Below, in pieces: positions 53,055-60,959 of a stretch of DNA of 64,000 nt; positions within the stretch are counted from its first letter, which is position 1; every line of letters starts with the position of its first letter. The notes below the pieces were generated by a model. It saw nothing but the letters and a program-made list of their open reading frames with translations, was not told the origin of the DNA and searched no databases. A program made the position numbers and the translations under genes. Origin of the DNA: Paraburkholderia sabiae. Lineage in GTDB: Bacteria > Pseudomonadota > Gammaproteobacteria > Burkholderiales > Burkholderiaceae. The stretch covers positions 6,520,007 through 6,584,006 of the forward strand of contig NZ_CP125295.1 in the NCBI RefSeq assembly GCF_030412785.1, given 5' to 3'.

Positions 53055-53468
53055 ATGAACTTCCAGATTCTCGATATCGATCACGTCGTCATCCGTGCCG
53101 CCAATCTCGACACGATGACGCGCTTTTATCGCGATGTGCTCGGCTGCGCGCTGGAGAAGGAGCAGCTCGATCTTGGCTTGATCCAGTTGCGGGCGGGACG
53201 CTCGCTGATCGATCTGCTGCAGGTCGGCGGCCGTATCGATCGGCCGGAAAGTGGTGAGCCGGGCGCGGGACGCAACATGGATCACGTTTGTCTGCGCGTC
53301 GAGCCTTTCGACGCCGAAGCGCTGAAAACCTGGTTCACCGCGCAGGACGTGCGCATCGGCGAGCAGGCGACGCGATATGGCGCAGATGGTTATGGACCGT
53401 CGCTGTATCTGTTCGATCCAGAGGGCAATATGGTCGAACTCAAAGGGCCGCCCGCTTCCACGGCCTGA
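53055..53468 (+). CDS. VOC-family (glyoxalase/bleomycin resistance) protein
   Basis: A 137-residue protein with two beta-alpha-beta-beta-beta modules. It begins ILDIDHVVIRAANLDTMTRFYRDVLG; metal-ligand candidates are His10, His92 in NMDHVCLRV and Glu in NMVELKG. Members include glyoxalases, dioxygenases and FosA-like enzymes; substrate unknown. I chose ATG 53055, the usual family start; a longer frame to 52770 crosses the sRNA region. It stands alone. Confidence 0.9.
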   Translation: MNFQILDIDHVVIRAANLDTMTRFYRDVLGCALEKEQLDLGLIQLRAGRSLIDLLQVGGRIDRPESGEPGAGRNMDHVCLRVEPFDAEALKTWFTAQDVRIGEQATRYGADGYGPSLYLFDPEGNMVELKGPPASTA

Positions 53469-53523
53469 TTTTCACTTTGATTTTTAGGTACACAGTACGA
53501 GCGGTACGCTGCGCGCGGGCCGA

Positions 53524-54102
53524 TCAGCGTCCGCCGTGCGCCGCCGGACGCGTGTCCGCTGCAGCCTTCAGAACAGTCCACTCGATCGGAACGGCATCGG
53601 CGGTTTCGCTGCCGAGCCACGCTGCGTGGTCCTGAACGGTGCATTGCAGGCGCATCGTCCGTTCGGCCAGAGCGCCGAGCGCCGGTGCGACATCTTCGCC
53701 AAGCGACCATACCGTCACGTTGCGCATGCGCTCGACCTTGTTGCGTACGCCCTGCCACCAGATGTCGGAAGTCCGGCCGCCGTAAGCGATCACGATCACT
53801 TCGTTCGCACGGCCGCTTGCCTTGGCAATGCGGCGCTCGTCGGGCTGGCCGACTTCGATCCAGGTGTCGATCGCGCCCGTCAGATCCTTGGCCCAGAGAT
53901 CCGGCTCGTCGATGTCCGACAGGCCCTTGCAGAATTCGAGGCGTTCCTGCGCGAAGAGCGCGAATGCGGCGACGCGGACCATCATCCGTTCGTTGGTTTC
54001 GGATGGATGGAGGGCGATCGTCAGCGAATGGTCGGCGTAGTAGTGCCGGTCCATATCGGCGATCTGAAGTTCAGCCTTATAAATTGTCGATTTGAGAGCC
54101 AT
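53524..54102 (-). CDS. yaeQ: YaeQ family protein
   Basis: A 192-residue protein matching YaeQ: MALKSTIYKAELQIADMDRHYY at the start, AALFAQERLEFCKGLSDIDEPDLW in the middle. YaeQ has a PD-(D/E)XK-like fold and its precise role is unresolved (once thought to be an RfaH substitute). ATG 54100-54102 is the family start; the longer frame to 54225 is not needed. Convergent with the VOC gene. Confidence 0.92.
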   Translation of the reverse strand: MALKSTIYKAELQIADMDRHYYADHSLTIALHPSETNERMMVRVAAFALFAQERLEFCKGLSDIDEPDLWAKDLTGAIDTWIEVGQPDERRIAKASGRANEVIVIAYGGRTSDIWWQGVRNKVERMRNVTVWSLGEDVAPALGALAERTMRLQCTVQDHAAWLGSETADAVPIEWTVLKAAADTRPAAHGGR

Positions 54103-54622
54103 GCTGCAACCTGGTCCCGCAAACGCGGACCGGATAGTGAATAGAGAATCGGCGTACCTTGCCATGATCGTCCCCTGCCTTGCTGCGGTCACGCCTCGGT
54201 CGCGCGTCTCGCCGGTGAAACACATCTGTCGGGTTGCGGAGACATCGGACCGTCAGCCCTTTGTCCCATCAACCTTCCTGCTTTCGCTTGTCATGAAAGC
54301 AGCAACATGCGTGCCGAATCGGCGCTGTCGAGGCAAAAAGACGTCGCCTCGAACTGCGAAGGTGGGAGCGTGATGATACCGAATATGCGGGGACGGTATG
54401 ACAGCCTGATGTGGCGGCCGTCGCGGCGCCTATGCGAGCGCGGAATGAGCGGAACGACTTTTGGCGTGCGCCGACAGAGAGGTGCCGGGCGAAATGCTCA
54501 GACGGAAACGAAAATAGCCGGGTTTTAAACCCGGCCGTGCCGAACCCCGGAAAAGATTCTTTTCGTTCAGACGTTGGTTTTCACCCGACACTGCGTGTCG
54601 GGCGGCGTCCAACTTTAAATGC
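54103..54622. other. Gene-free stretch between yaeQ and a hypothetical gene
   Basis: About 520 bases with no credible gene. It contains a hairpin GCCGGGTTT-T-AAACCCGGC (54517-54535) with TATTTTCG after it on the minus strand, a weak terminator for the hypothetical gene at 54623. Nothing else stands out. Confidence 0.5.
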
Positions 54623-54964
54623 TTATTGCTTGATGAAGCGATCGTTGGTCCAAAGACCTTGCGTATCGCTATTGCCGGCATTCACGAATTCCACGTCATG
54701 CCCGACCACGCGGACGACGCGGAAATCCGAATGCTCCGGCGTAGAAATGCACTCAAAGCCTGAGAAGAATTCCTGCATTTTCTGTTGCTCGCCAGCTTGC
54801 GCATGCTGGGTGACGGCGTCGAGCTTATCCCTTGACAGGCAGCCATATGAATTCGCCTTGAATTGCACTGTCTGCTGAGGTTTGATCACGACGTCCTGCG
54901 CCTGCGCGCCTGCTGCTGCGACGAAACCCGTCAGTGCCAAAAGAATGGCGACTCGCTTGTTCAT
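54623..54964 (-). CDS. Hypothetical periplasmic protein
   Basis: A 113-residue protein with a signal peptide (cleavage near AQA-QDV). The mature 90 residues carry two cysteines (NSYGCLSRDK and SGFECIS) likely to form a disulfide, and are otherwise polar. No family recognised. It has its own promoter region and no evident operon partner. Start ATG 54962-54964 with AGGTAACC just upstream. Confidence 0.75.
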   Translation of the reverse strand: MNKRVAILLALTGFVAAAGAQAQDVVIKPQQTVQFKANSYGCLSRDKLDAVTQHAQAGEQQKMQEFFSGFECISTPEHSDFRVVRVVGHDVEFVNAGNSDTQGLWTNDRFIKQ

Positions 54965-55504
54965 GGTTACCTCCGTGCGGGTTATTGCTCGGTTTAGCTA
55001 TGCATTTAACTGCCAGAAAACAGACACGCTTTTCAATTTAGGAGACCTGCTTTGAAGAGCAAGCACAACTTGTGTGCGCTCGCAACAGTGGCGAATTGTC
55101 GCATCGTCGACCGCATGCGATTGATGCCGCCCTTATGACGCAATTCCGCTTTTATTCGACGCAAAGCAAAAGGTAATAGGGGACGCAGACCAATACCCAA
55201 CAACCCTTTGCCGTCGTTATTCGCGTTTACGCTTAACCGGTTTTAAGCGATTAGCGATTACGGAATGGCGAGTTGATGCGTCGCACACAAAGTCATTCGC
55301 GCGACTCATCAAAGGTGGCGACCTATTGAAGCGTCTGCAGAATAAAAAGGATGCCTGACTGCAAGCCGGCGGACCGTGGCGCGACAAAATGCATGTCGCC
55401 CTTGCGCGAGCGCCGCGTTCGTGGATAAATCGACCGGCCCAAAACAACCACCTTTCATCAGGCGAGAGCGAAGAAGCGCCCGCTCCCGTCGACAGGAGAC
55501 TCTC
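54965..55504. other. Gene-free stretch upstream of the LysE-family gene
   Basis: About 540 bases, somewhat less GC-rich than the genes around it, with no credible gene and no strong terminator or operator that I can point to. Promoters for both the hypothetical gene (minus) and lysE-like gene (plus) should be here. Confidence 0.5.
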
Positions 55505-56131
55505 ATGACGCTTGCACACTGGCTTCCCTTTGCGATCGCTTCGGCGATTCTCGTGGCAATTCCCGGCCCCACCGTGCTGCTTGTAATTTCTTATGCACTC
55601 GGCCACGGACGACGCTATGCGTTGGTAACAACGGCAGGCGTCGCGCTCGGCGATCTGACGTCGATGACGGCGTCGATGCTCGGGCTCGGCGTGATCCTCG
55701 CGGCATCCGCGACGCTGTTTACTGCGCTCAAGTGGGTCGGCGCGGCGTATCTGATCTATCTCGGCATCAAGCTGTGGCGTGCGCCCGTGTCGGCGGGCGA
55801 GGCGCCGGCCGTGGGCGAAACGCGCACGAGCCGCATCTTCGCGCATGCGTACGCGGTGACGGCGCTCAATCCGAAAAGCATCGTGTTCTTCGTGGCATTC
55901 GTGCCGCAATTCATCGACACGCAGGTCGCCACCTGGTCGCAGATCGCAGTCTTCGAAGCGACTTTCGTCGCGCTTGGTACCTTGAATGCGCTCGGCTATG
56001 CCGTGCTGGCGTCGGCGGCGCGGCGTGCGATCCGCAGTCCGCGTGTCCAGCGCAGCGTCAATTGCACGGGCGGAACGTTGTTGATCGGCGCGGGTCTTCT
56101 GGCTGTGGCGTGGAAGAAATCGGCGGCATGA
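55505..56131 (+). CDS. LysE-family exporter
   Basis: A 208-residue inner-membrane protein with about six hydrophobic segments. It begins LPFAIASAILVAIPGPTVLLVISYALGHG, containing the LysE/RhtB motif PGPT. Family members export amino acids such as threonine, homoserine or lysine. ATG 55505 has AGGAGACTCTC upstream; the frame to 55376 is too long. Substrate not known. Confidence 0.9.
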   Translation: MTLAHWLPFAIASAILVAIPGPTVLLVISYALGHGRRYALVTTAGVALGDLTSMTASMLGLGVILAASATLFTALKWVGAAYLIYLGIKLWRAPVSAGEAPAVGETRTSRIFAHAYAVTALNPKSIVFFVAFVPQFIDTQVATWSQIAVFEATFVALGTLNALGYAVLASAARRAIRSPRVQRSVNCTGGTLLIGAGLLAVAWKKSAA

Positions 56132-56282
56132 GTTTCTTCTGATCGAAGGGACATTCGACGAACCAGGCGCGCCACTTGCATCTATCGATCCGCGTACAGG
56201 GTGTGCGCGGTGGATCACACGCAGTGGCTACCAACACGCCTACAATTAAATCGTCGCTGTTCCATCGATCAGGAGGTTGACT

Positions 56283-56450
56283 GTGATCGAGCATCTGATT
56301 CTGGGCGCGTTTTTGATCGTGCCGCTTCTCATCGTCGCGTTTCTGTTTTCCGACGAACTCTGGCAGGAACATCGCCAGGCTTTGCACGATGACGACCATC
56401 ACAGACGGATGGACTGGCGGCATCCGATTCGCAGCCTGTTGCATCACTAG
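56283..56450 (+). CDS. Small membrane protein, 55 residues
   Basis: GTG 56283 with AGGAGG seven bases upstream. The product starts MIEHLILGAFLIVPLLIVAF (one membrane helix) and has a His/Asp/Arg-rich tail (LHDDDHHRRMDWRHP). Seven histidines in the second half could bind a metal. No family recognised. It lies 151 bases after the LysE-type gene and 36 bases before the next small gene, so the two small genes are probably co-transcribed. Confidence 0.65.
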   Translation: MIEHLILGAFLIVPLLIVAFLFSDELWQEHRQALHDDDHHRRMDWRHPIRSLLHH

Positions 56451-56486
56451 GCAGGTCGACGGCATCCGGAGCGAATGGAGGCTGCC

Positions 56487-56618
56487 ATGCTGGCCTTCTC
56501 TTTTTCGTGGACGGAATACTGGCTGTTCATGCTGGCGCTGATTCTGATCAGCGTCGCGCTGACGTCGCTGTGCGGTTCGGTGCCGGGTGTGCGCGAGCCG
56601 CACGACGATGACGTGTAA
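56487..56618 (+). CDS. Small membrane protein, 43 residues
   Basis: ATG 56487 with GGAGG six bases upstream. The product begins MLAFSFSWTEYWLFMLALIL, has one membrane helix through about residue 28 and ends GVREPHDDDV. A single cysteine follows the helix. Tandem with the preceding 55-residue gene, with matching strong ribosome sites. No family recognised; a leaderless or regulatory peptide role is possible but not shown. Confidence 0.6.
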   Translation: MLAFSFSWTEYWLFMLALILISVALTSLCGSVPGVREPHDDDV

Positions 56619-56776
56619 ACCTGCGACGCTTCTCCCTCACTTCGCGATCTCTGTCATTGGATGCGTCACCAAATTGACGCCCAAACATCGTTCTGTTCCC
56701 TTGATTGTGATGCGACCCGCATGCGTACGCTTCAACTCATGCGATGTCGCTTCCTCACCGCTCGACATCGCCGGCA

Positions 56777-56798
56777 TACCTATTTGTTTTTATAGGTA
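56777..56798. promoter_or_regulatory. Inverted repeat upstream of the hypothetical gene at 56879
   Basis: TACCTAT-N8-ATAGGTA, seven-base arms with an eight-base T-rich centre. It lies about 80 bases before the next start codon and overlaps a likely promoter region. An operator is an inference. Confidence 0.4.
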
Positions 56799-56878
56799 AT
56801 AACTGGCTAAAATCCGGCTAAAGTTAATCATCAGATGTAAAGAAACTTTGGCCTTGTCGAGACGTCACGGGGGACGGC

Positions 56879-57157
56879 ATGAACCGATTGATCGATCAGG
56901 AAATCGCGCACATTTCGCGAGTGATGTGGCCATCGCTGCTCGGAGACATGGGCGGCGCGATTCTCTCCTCGGAGTACTGGCGCATGCGCCTGCACGCGCT
57001 GCTCGATGCGCCGTCTCTCACCAAAGTCCAGTTGTGCGCGCTCGACAGCCTGTTGCTGCGACTCGATCACTACGATCGACGCGGACCGGATGCGTATTCG
57101 ACGCCTGCCGACGATCGCTCCGAGCGCACCGCTGAACCGGTGGCCTTGCACGGGTAA
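56879..57157 (+). CDS. Hypothetical protein
   Basis: A 92-residue soluble protein beginning MNRLIDQEIAHISRVMWPSL and predicted mainly helical (LTKVQLCALDSLLLRLDHYD). No signal peptide or recognised domain. GGGGGAC precedes the ATG. Short proteins with this opening seem common in Burkholderia, but no function is known to me. Confidence 0.7.
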   Translation: MNRLIDQEIAHISRVMWPSLLGDMGGAILSSEYWRMRLHALLDAPSLTKVQLCALDSLLLRLDHYDRRGPDAYSTPADDRSERTAEPVALHG

Positions 57158-57263
57158 TACTGTGCGGCTGCCGTGAAGGTGAAGTACGGTTTCGCTGCCA
57201 TAACCTTCATTTTTAGCCGCCGATGCGTTTGATTATCTGGCTTGAGGCGGGGTCGATGAAGTG

Positions 57264-57278
57264 CTGTGTACCAAAAAG
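57264..57278 (+). repeat. Integrase-flanking repeat, copy 1
   Basis: CTGTGTACCAAAAAG. Identical to 57363-57377, 99 bases away. Two more copies (one inverted) lie on the other side of the integrase gene. Confidence 0.65.
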
Positions 57279-57362
57279 GAATGGCGCAGCACCTGTCGCA
57301 GAACCTATTAAATTTTCGTCTCTTCCCTTATCCGTCAAGCCTTGACTATGGTGTGCTGAAGT

Positions 57363-57377
57363 CTGTGTACCAAAAAG
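57363..57377 (+). repeat. Integrase-flanking repeat, copy 2
   Basis: CTGTGTACCAAAAAG, 17 bases beyond the integrase stop codon. Exact copy of 57264-57278. Confidence 0.65.
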
Positions 57378-57393
57378 TCCCGCTGCGGAGTCG

Positions 57394-58572
57394 CTAGCTT
57401 CGGTTTTTCCCAAGCGGCTGCACACCGACCTGTGTCTCGACGAAATCCGCCCAGCGTTGCATTGCATACGCAGTGACAGCGCCGTAGGGTTCGACAAGCG
57501 CCTCTTCTCCCGTCTCCGACTGCAAACCGTCGCGCAGATGATGCAAACCCGTGCGGCGGAAATCGCCCAGCACGAAGCGCTCGACATCCAGCTCAAGCGA
57601 CTTCACCGCCTGATTCAGCGTGCCCTTGGCGATCGGACGATCATCGTCGCCGCGTGTCGACGGAAAGACGTACGTGCGGCTGCTTTTCATGTCGCGTAGC
57701 TCGCGAAGCATCGATAGCGCCTGGCTCGAAAGCGGCACGCGACGCGTGCGGCCATTAGCAGCGCGTGAAGCGGGAATCGTCCAGACGCCACCGTCGAGAT
57801 CGAACTCGCGCCACGTCGCTTCGATCAGTTCCGACTTGTTGGCCATCGTCAGCACGAGCAGATGCAGCGCGAGCTTCAACGGGCGCCTGATACTCGACGT
57901 GTAGATCGAATGCAGCAACGTGCCAATTTCGCTCGCATTCAGGACGCGTGTGCGCCCGTCTTGCGTCGCGATCGTGCGCGCCGCGATGGATTCGGCGGGA
58001 TTGACGGTTGCGAGTTGCCGCGAGATCAGGAACGCAAACAGACGCTTCGCGACGTTGCGCGTGTGCAGCGCCATTTGCGGCGCGCCCCGGCTTTTGATCG
58101 CATCGCAGATGCACTGGATGTCTTCCGTCGTGACCTGCGCGATCGGCTTGTGGCCGATTGCGGGCAGAATGTCCTTGTCGAGCGCGCGTTGCGTCGTGCG
58201 GCGATATTCGTCGGATTTGCGGGCGATTGCCACCGCCACGTACAGTTCGGCGGCATCCCGCAGTACGTCGACACGTTTTTCGGCCCCACGATCTTGCCTC
58301 GCGATCGAAACGGGCGACAGGCCCTTCGCCACCATCTCCGCGTACTTCTGCGCGCGGGCCCGCGCGACCCGCAACGACATCAACTGATAGTCGCCGATGG
58401 TGACCATCGGCTGCCGACTCCCGTCGAGCGTATAGCGGAATCGCCATACTTTCTTTCCGGTCGGCATGATCTCGAGGATCAGGCCTTTGCCATCAGCGAC
58501 GCTATAGCGCGTCGTGCGGGGCTGCAAGCTGCGGATGTGGGATTCGCTGAGCGGCGTCGCGAGTTTGGGCAT
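57394..58572 (-). CDS. P4/SGI1-type tyrosine recombinase with altered active site
   Basis: A 392-residue integrase of the DUF4102/P4 group: N-terminal arm-binding domain (SVADGKGLILEIMPTGKKVW), central core-binding domain, C-terminal catalytic domain. Catalytic residues compared with the family: Arg I (family pattern T-x-x-R-K-S-E-L) is Asn245; the His of HxxR is Gly336; the second His region is shortened; Arg339 and the nucleophile Tyr363 (aligned by the following MQRWADFVE) remain. It is probably unable to recombine DNA, but the frame is intact. It lies 114 bases downstream of mnmE. The ATG at 58570-58572 is the family start. Confidence 0.85.
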   Translation of the reverse strand: MPKLATPLSESHIRSLQPRTTRYSVADGKGLILEIMPTGKKVWRFRYTLDGSRQPMVTIGDYQLMSLRVARARAQKYAEMVAKGLSPVSIARQDRGAEKRVDVLRDAAELYVAVAIARKSDEYRRTTQRALDKDILPAIGHKPIAQVTTEDIQCICDAIKSRGAPQMALHTRNVAKRLFAFLISRQLATVNPAESIAARTIATQDGRTRVLNASEIGTLLHSIYTSSIRRPLKLALHLLVLTMANKSELIEATWREFDLDGGVWTIPASRAANGRTRRVPLSSQALSMLRELRDMKSSRTYVFPSTRGDDDRPIAKGTLNQAVKSLELDVERFVLGDFRRTGLHHLRDGLQSETGEEALVEPYGAVTAYAMQRWADFVETQVGVQPLGKNRS

Positions 58573-58580
58573 GTCGGCGG

Positions 58581-58635
58581 TTTCGGTACACAGAGGGCGG
58601 CGAAAGCCGAGTTTACATGTCTGTGTACCGAAAAC
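58581..58635. repeat. Inverted pair of integrase-flanking repeats
   Basis: TTTCGGTACACAG (58581-58593) and its exact complement CTGTGTACCGAAA (58621-58633), 27 bases apart, between the integrase start and the mnmE stop. The same core occurs at 57264 and 57363. They may be binding sites of the integrase or an operator for its promoter. Confidence 0.65.
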
Positions 58636-58686
58636 AAGCTCGCCGTCGGTAGATTTACAGCGCGAATCAGCGGGCAATATGCCCGC

Positions 58687-58704
58687 TTACTTGCCGATAC
58701 AGAA
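58687..58704 (-). other. attB-like 3' end of mnmE
   Basis: The last 18 bases of mnmE on the minus strand read TTCTGTATCGGCAAGTAA. They match the attachment core of SGI1-type islands at the same place in trmE, as I recall it, with two differences. No second copy of the site was seen on the far side of the integrase, so there is no complete island here. Confidence 0.5.
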
Positions 58705-60087
58705 CCTGCTGAAAATAACACCGAGCAGATCGTCGGAGGTAAATTCGCCGGTGATCGAATTGAGTTGATCCTGGGCGAGTCGAAGTTCTTCTGCGAATAA
58801 ATCGAGCGCTTGCGAGTTTTGATCTGCGTGCTCGGCGGCAAGTCCGAGATGATTCTGTGCGGCGCGCAGCGCGATCAGATGCCGCTCACGTGCCAGGTAG
58901 ACGCTTTCGGCACCCGCCTGCCAGCCGGCGATGCGCAGCAACTCGCCGCGCAGCAGACTGATCCCGTCGCCCATCTTCGCGGACAGGCGAACTTCGGACA
59001 AATCGGCATCTCCTGACCCGTTCAACTTCGCAACGTCCGGCGCGACACCCGTCAGATCCGTCTTGTTGATGACGCGCACGACAGGCACGCCCCTCGGAAA
59101 ACGTGCGGCGATCGTTTCGTCGTCGCCCGTCATGCCCGAACGCGCGTCGAGCAGATGCAACACGACGTCCGCGCGCTCGATCTCACCCCACGTCCGTTCG
59201 ATGCCGATCTTCTCGACTTCGTCCTCCGTCTCGCGCAGCCCTGCCGTGTCGATCACATGCAACGGAATGCCTTCGACCTGAATCGTCTGCGCGACCTTGT
59301 CACGCGTCGTGCCGGCAATCGGCGTGACGATCGCGAGTTCCGCACCCGCCAGCGCGTTGAGCAGCGACGATTTACCGACGTTCGGTTGCCCCGCCAGCAC
59401 CACGGACAGCCCTTCGCGCAGCAACGCGCCCTGCCGCGCTTCGCTGAGCACGAGTGCGAGACGTTCACGAATACGCGCGAGCTTGCCGCGTGCGTCGGCG
59501 GCTTCGAGAAAATCGATCTCTTCTTCGGGAAAATCCAGCGTCGCCTCGACGAGCATCCGCAGCGTGATCACGTCTTCGACCAGCGCATGGATGTCGCGCG
59601 AGAACGCGCCGTCCAGCGAACGGCCTGCGGAACGCGCGGCCGCTTCCGTGCTCGCTTCGATGAGATCGGCGACGGCCTCGGCCTGGGCGAGATCAAGCTT
59701 GTCGTTGAGAAATGCGCGCCGCGTGAACTCGCCCGGCTCCGCGAGACGCAAGCCGAACGCGCGCCCGGCATCGATGCAACGTTGCAGAACCAGCTGAAGC
59801 ACGATCGGGCCGCCGTGTCCTTGCAACTCGAGCACATGCTCGCCTGTGTACGAATGCGGCGCCGGAAAATACAGCGCGATGCCGCGATCGAGCGCGTTGC
59901 CGCCGCTATCCAGAAACGGCACGTAGCTGGCGTGGCGCGGCGCGAGCGCCTGGCCGGTCAACGCCTGCATCATGGGCTGCGCCGCGGCTTCACCCGCGCG
60001 CCCGAACGAGATGCGCACGACACCTATCCCGCCGCGGCCGGGTGCGGTGGCGATGGCGACGATCGGATCGGAATCTGTGGCGAGCAT
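58687..60087 (-). CDS. mnmE: tRNA modification GTPase MnmE
   Basis: A 466-residue protein with the N-terminal tetrahydrofolate-binding domain ([19 protein letters not shown]), a helical domain, an inserted G domain with GQPNVGKSS and TAGTTRD-like switch ([11 protein letters not shown]), and the conserved C-terminal FCIGK. With MnmG it installs cmnm5U34; MnmC (25231-27198) completes the modification. I chose ATG 60085-60087; the longer frame to 60201 has no homology at its N-terminus. Its 3' end is an island insertion site. Confidence 0.95.
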   Translation of the reverse strand: MLATDSDPIVAIATAPGRGGIGVVRISFGRAGEAAAQPMMQALTGQALAPRHASYVPFLDSGGNALDRGIALYFPAPHSYTGEHVLELQGHGGPIVLQLVLQRCIDAGRAFGLRLAEPGEFTRRAFLNDKLDLAQAEAVADLIEASTEAAARSAGRSLDGAFSRDIHALVEDVITLRMLVEATLDFPEEEIDFLEAADARGKLARIRERLALVLSEARQGALLREGLSVVLAGQPNVGKSSLLNALAGAELAIVTPIAGTTRDKVAQTIQVEGIPLHVIDTAGLRETEDEVEKIGIERTWGEIERADVVLHLLDARSGMTGDDETIAARFPRGVPVVRVINKTDLTGVAPDVAKLNGSGDADLSEVRLSAKMGDGISLLRGELLRIAGWQAGAESVYLARERHLIALRAAQNHLGLAAEHADQNSQALDLFAEELRLAQDQLNSITGEFTSDDLLGVIFSRFCIGK

Positions 60088-60274
60088 GGCGGAAACGGGC
60101 GGAGACGTGTGAATAGGACGCGCACGGGCGTGTGCTGAACGCCTGGCATTGTAACGCGGACGTTTGTGGCGCCTTGGCGGCTGCGCTCTCGCGACAGGCA
60201 AGACTTAGCCTTCAGATTTATCTTGTACGCGTTAAGACGCAAGCTAACCCAAGATAGAAGAATTCCGACTCATC

Positions 60275-60294
60275 GTGTAGCCTGATCCCTACAC
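60275..60294. promoter_or_regulatory. Inverted repeat A upstream of the HTH regulator
   Basis: GTGTAG-N8-CTACAC, a perfect six-base inverted repeat. It shares the GTGTAG-type half with repeat B. Confidence 0.45.
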
Positions 60295-60373
60295 CAGTAA
60301 GGGAAATGCGGATGTCGTGATTTAAAGATCGACGATTCCGACCTGTCATCACCACAAGATAGGCGAAACTCAG

Positions 60374-60393
60374 ACACGCTAAATGTAGCGTGT
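60374..60393. promoter_or_regulatory. Inverted repeat B upstream of the HTH regulator
   Basis: ACACGCTA-AATG-TAGCGTGT, a perfect eight-base inverted repeat ending 43 bases before the regulator's ATG. Position and symmetry suit autoregulation. Confidence 0.55.
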
Positions 60394-60435
60394 ACAGTTG
60401 TCTACCTGCGACGCGTCGGGCTGCACAATTTGCGG

Positions 60436-60858
60436 ATGCCAACCGTCGAAGAAAAAACGGCCTTTGCCGAGCGACTCAAATTCGCGATGAGACGCGCCCC
60501 CGAGAAACTCAAGGGCGGGACCGATCTCGCATTGCATTTCAACTTACGCCATCACGGCGACCAGCCCGTGTCGCCGCAGACGGTGCACAAGTGGTTGAGC
60601 GGCCGCACGATCCCAACCGACGACAAGCTTCGCACGCTCGCGGCCTGGTTCGAAGTAGACGTCCACTGGCTGCACTACGGACCTTCGCCGAACGGATCGA
60701 CACGGAATGTTCCGAAGCCTTTGGCGCGCGGTGAGAAATATCCGCTTTCACCTGAGACGCTCGAACTGGCGTCGAAAATCGAGTCGCTGACTCCGCATCA
60801 TCGGTATCTGGTGCAGGAACTGATCGCACAGCTCTACGGCGACGCCGACAACTCCTAG
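60436..60858 (+). CDS. XRE-like helix-turn-helix transcriptional regulator
   Basis: A 140-residue protein. The N-terminal HTH region (QPVSPQTVHKWLSGRTIPTDDKLRTL, cited by ends only: residues about 45-70) resembles phage-type XRE repressors; the C-terminal helices (SPETLELASKIESLTPHHRYL) probably dimerise. ATG 60436 preferred, TTG 60430 possible. It is inserted between mnmE and yidC, which are usually adjacent, and faces the opposite way. Perfect inverted repeats upstream suggest self-regulation. Target genes unknown. Confidence 0.8.
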   Translation: MPTVEEKTAFAERLKFAMRRAPEKLKGGTDLALHFNLRHHGDQPVSPQTVHKWLSGRTIPTDDKLRTLAAWFEVDVHWLHYGPSPNGSTRNVPKPLARGEKYPLSPETLELASKIESLTPHHRYLVQELIAQLYGDADNS

Positions 60859-60876
60859 AAAAATCACAGACACAAA

Positions 60877-60908
60877 AAAAACCGCCCGGCTGGAACCGGG
60901 CGGTTTTT
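60877..60908. terminator. Bidirectional terminator between the HTH regulator and yidC
   Basis: AAACCGCCCGG/CCGGGCGGTTT stem with A-run before and T-run after. It ends both convergent genes. Confidence 0.85.
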
Positions 60909-60959
60909 GTTTTTTCCGGCATCGAATCGGACGAACGCTCATCCGATCCGAATAGCCGA

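Larger units (their letters stand above)
60088..60435. other. Divergent region between mnmE and an HTH regulator
   Basis: About 350 bases holding promoters in both directions. It contains the inverted repeats listed separately (60275-60294 and 60374-60393). No other gene seen. Confidence 0.55.

Noticed and set aside
57150-57400. Second attachment site marking the far end of an island next to the integrase
   Set aside because: No sequence matching the mnmE 3' end was found here, so no complete island is claimed.
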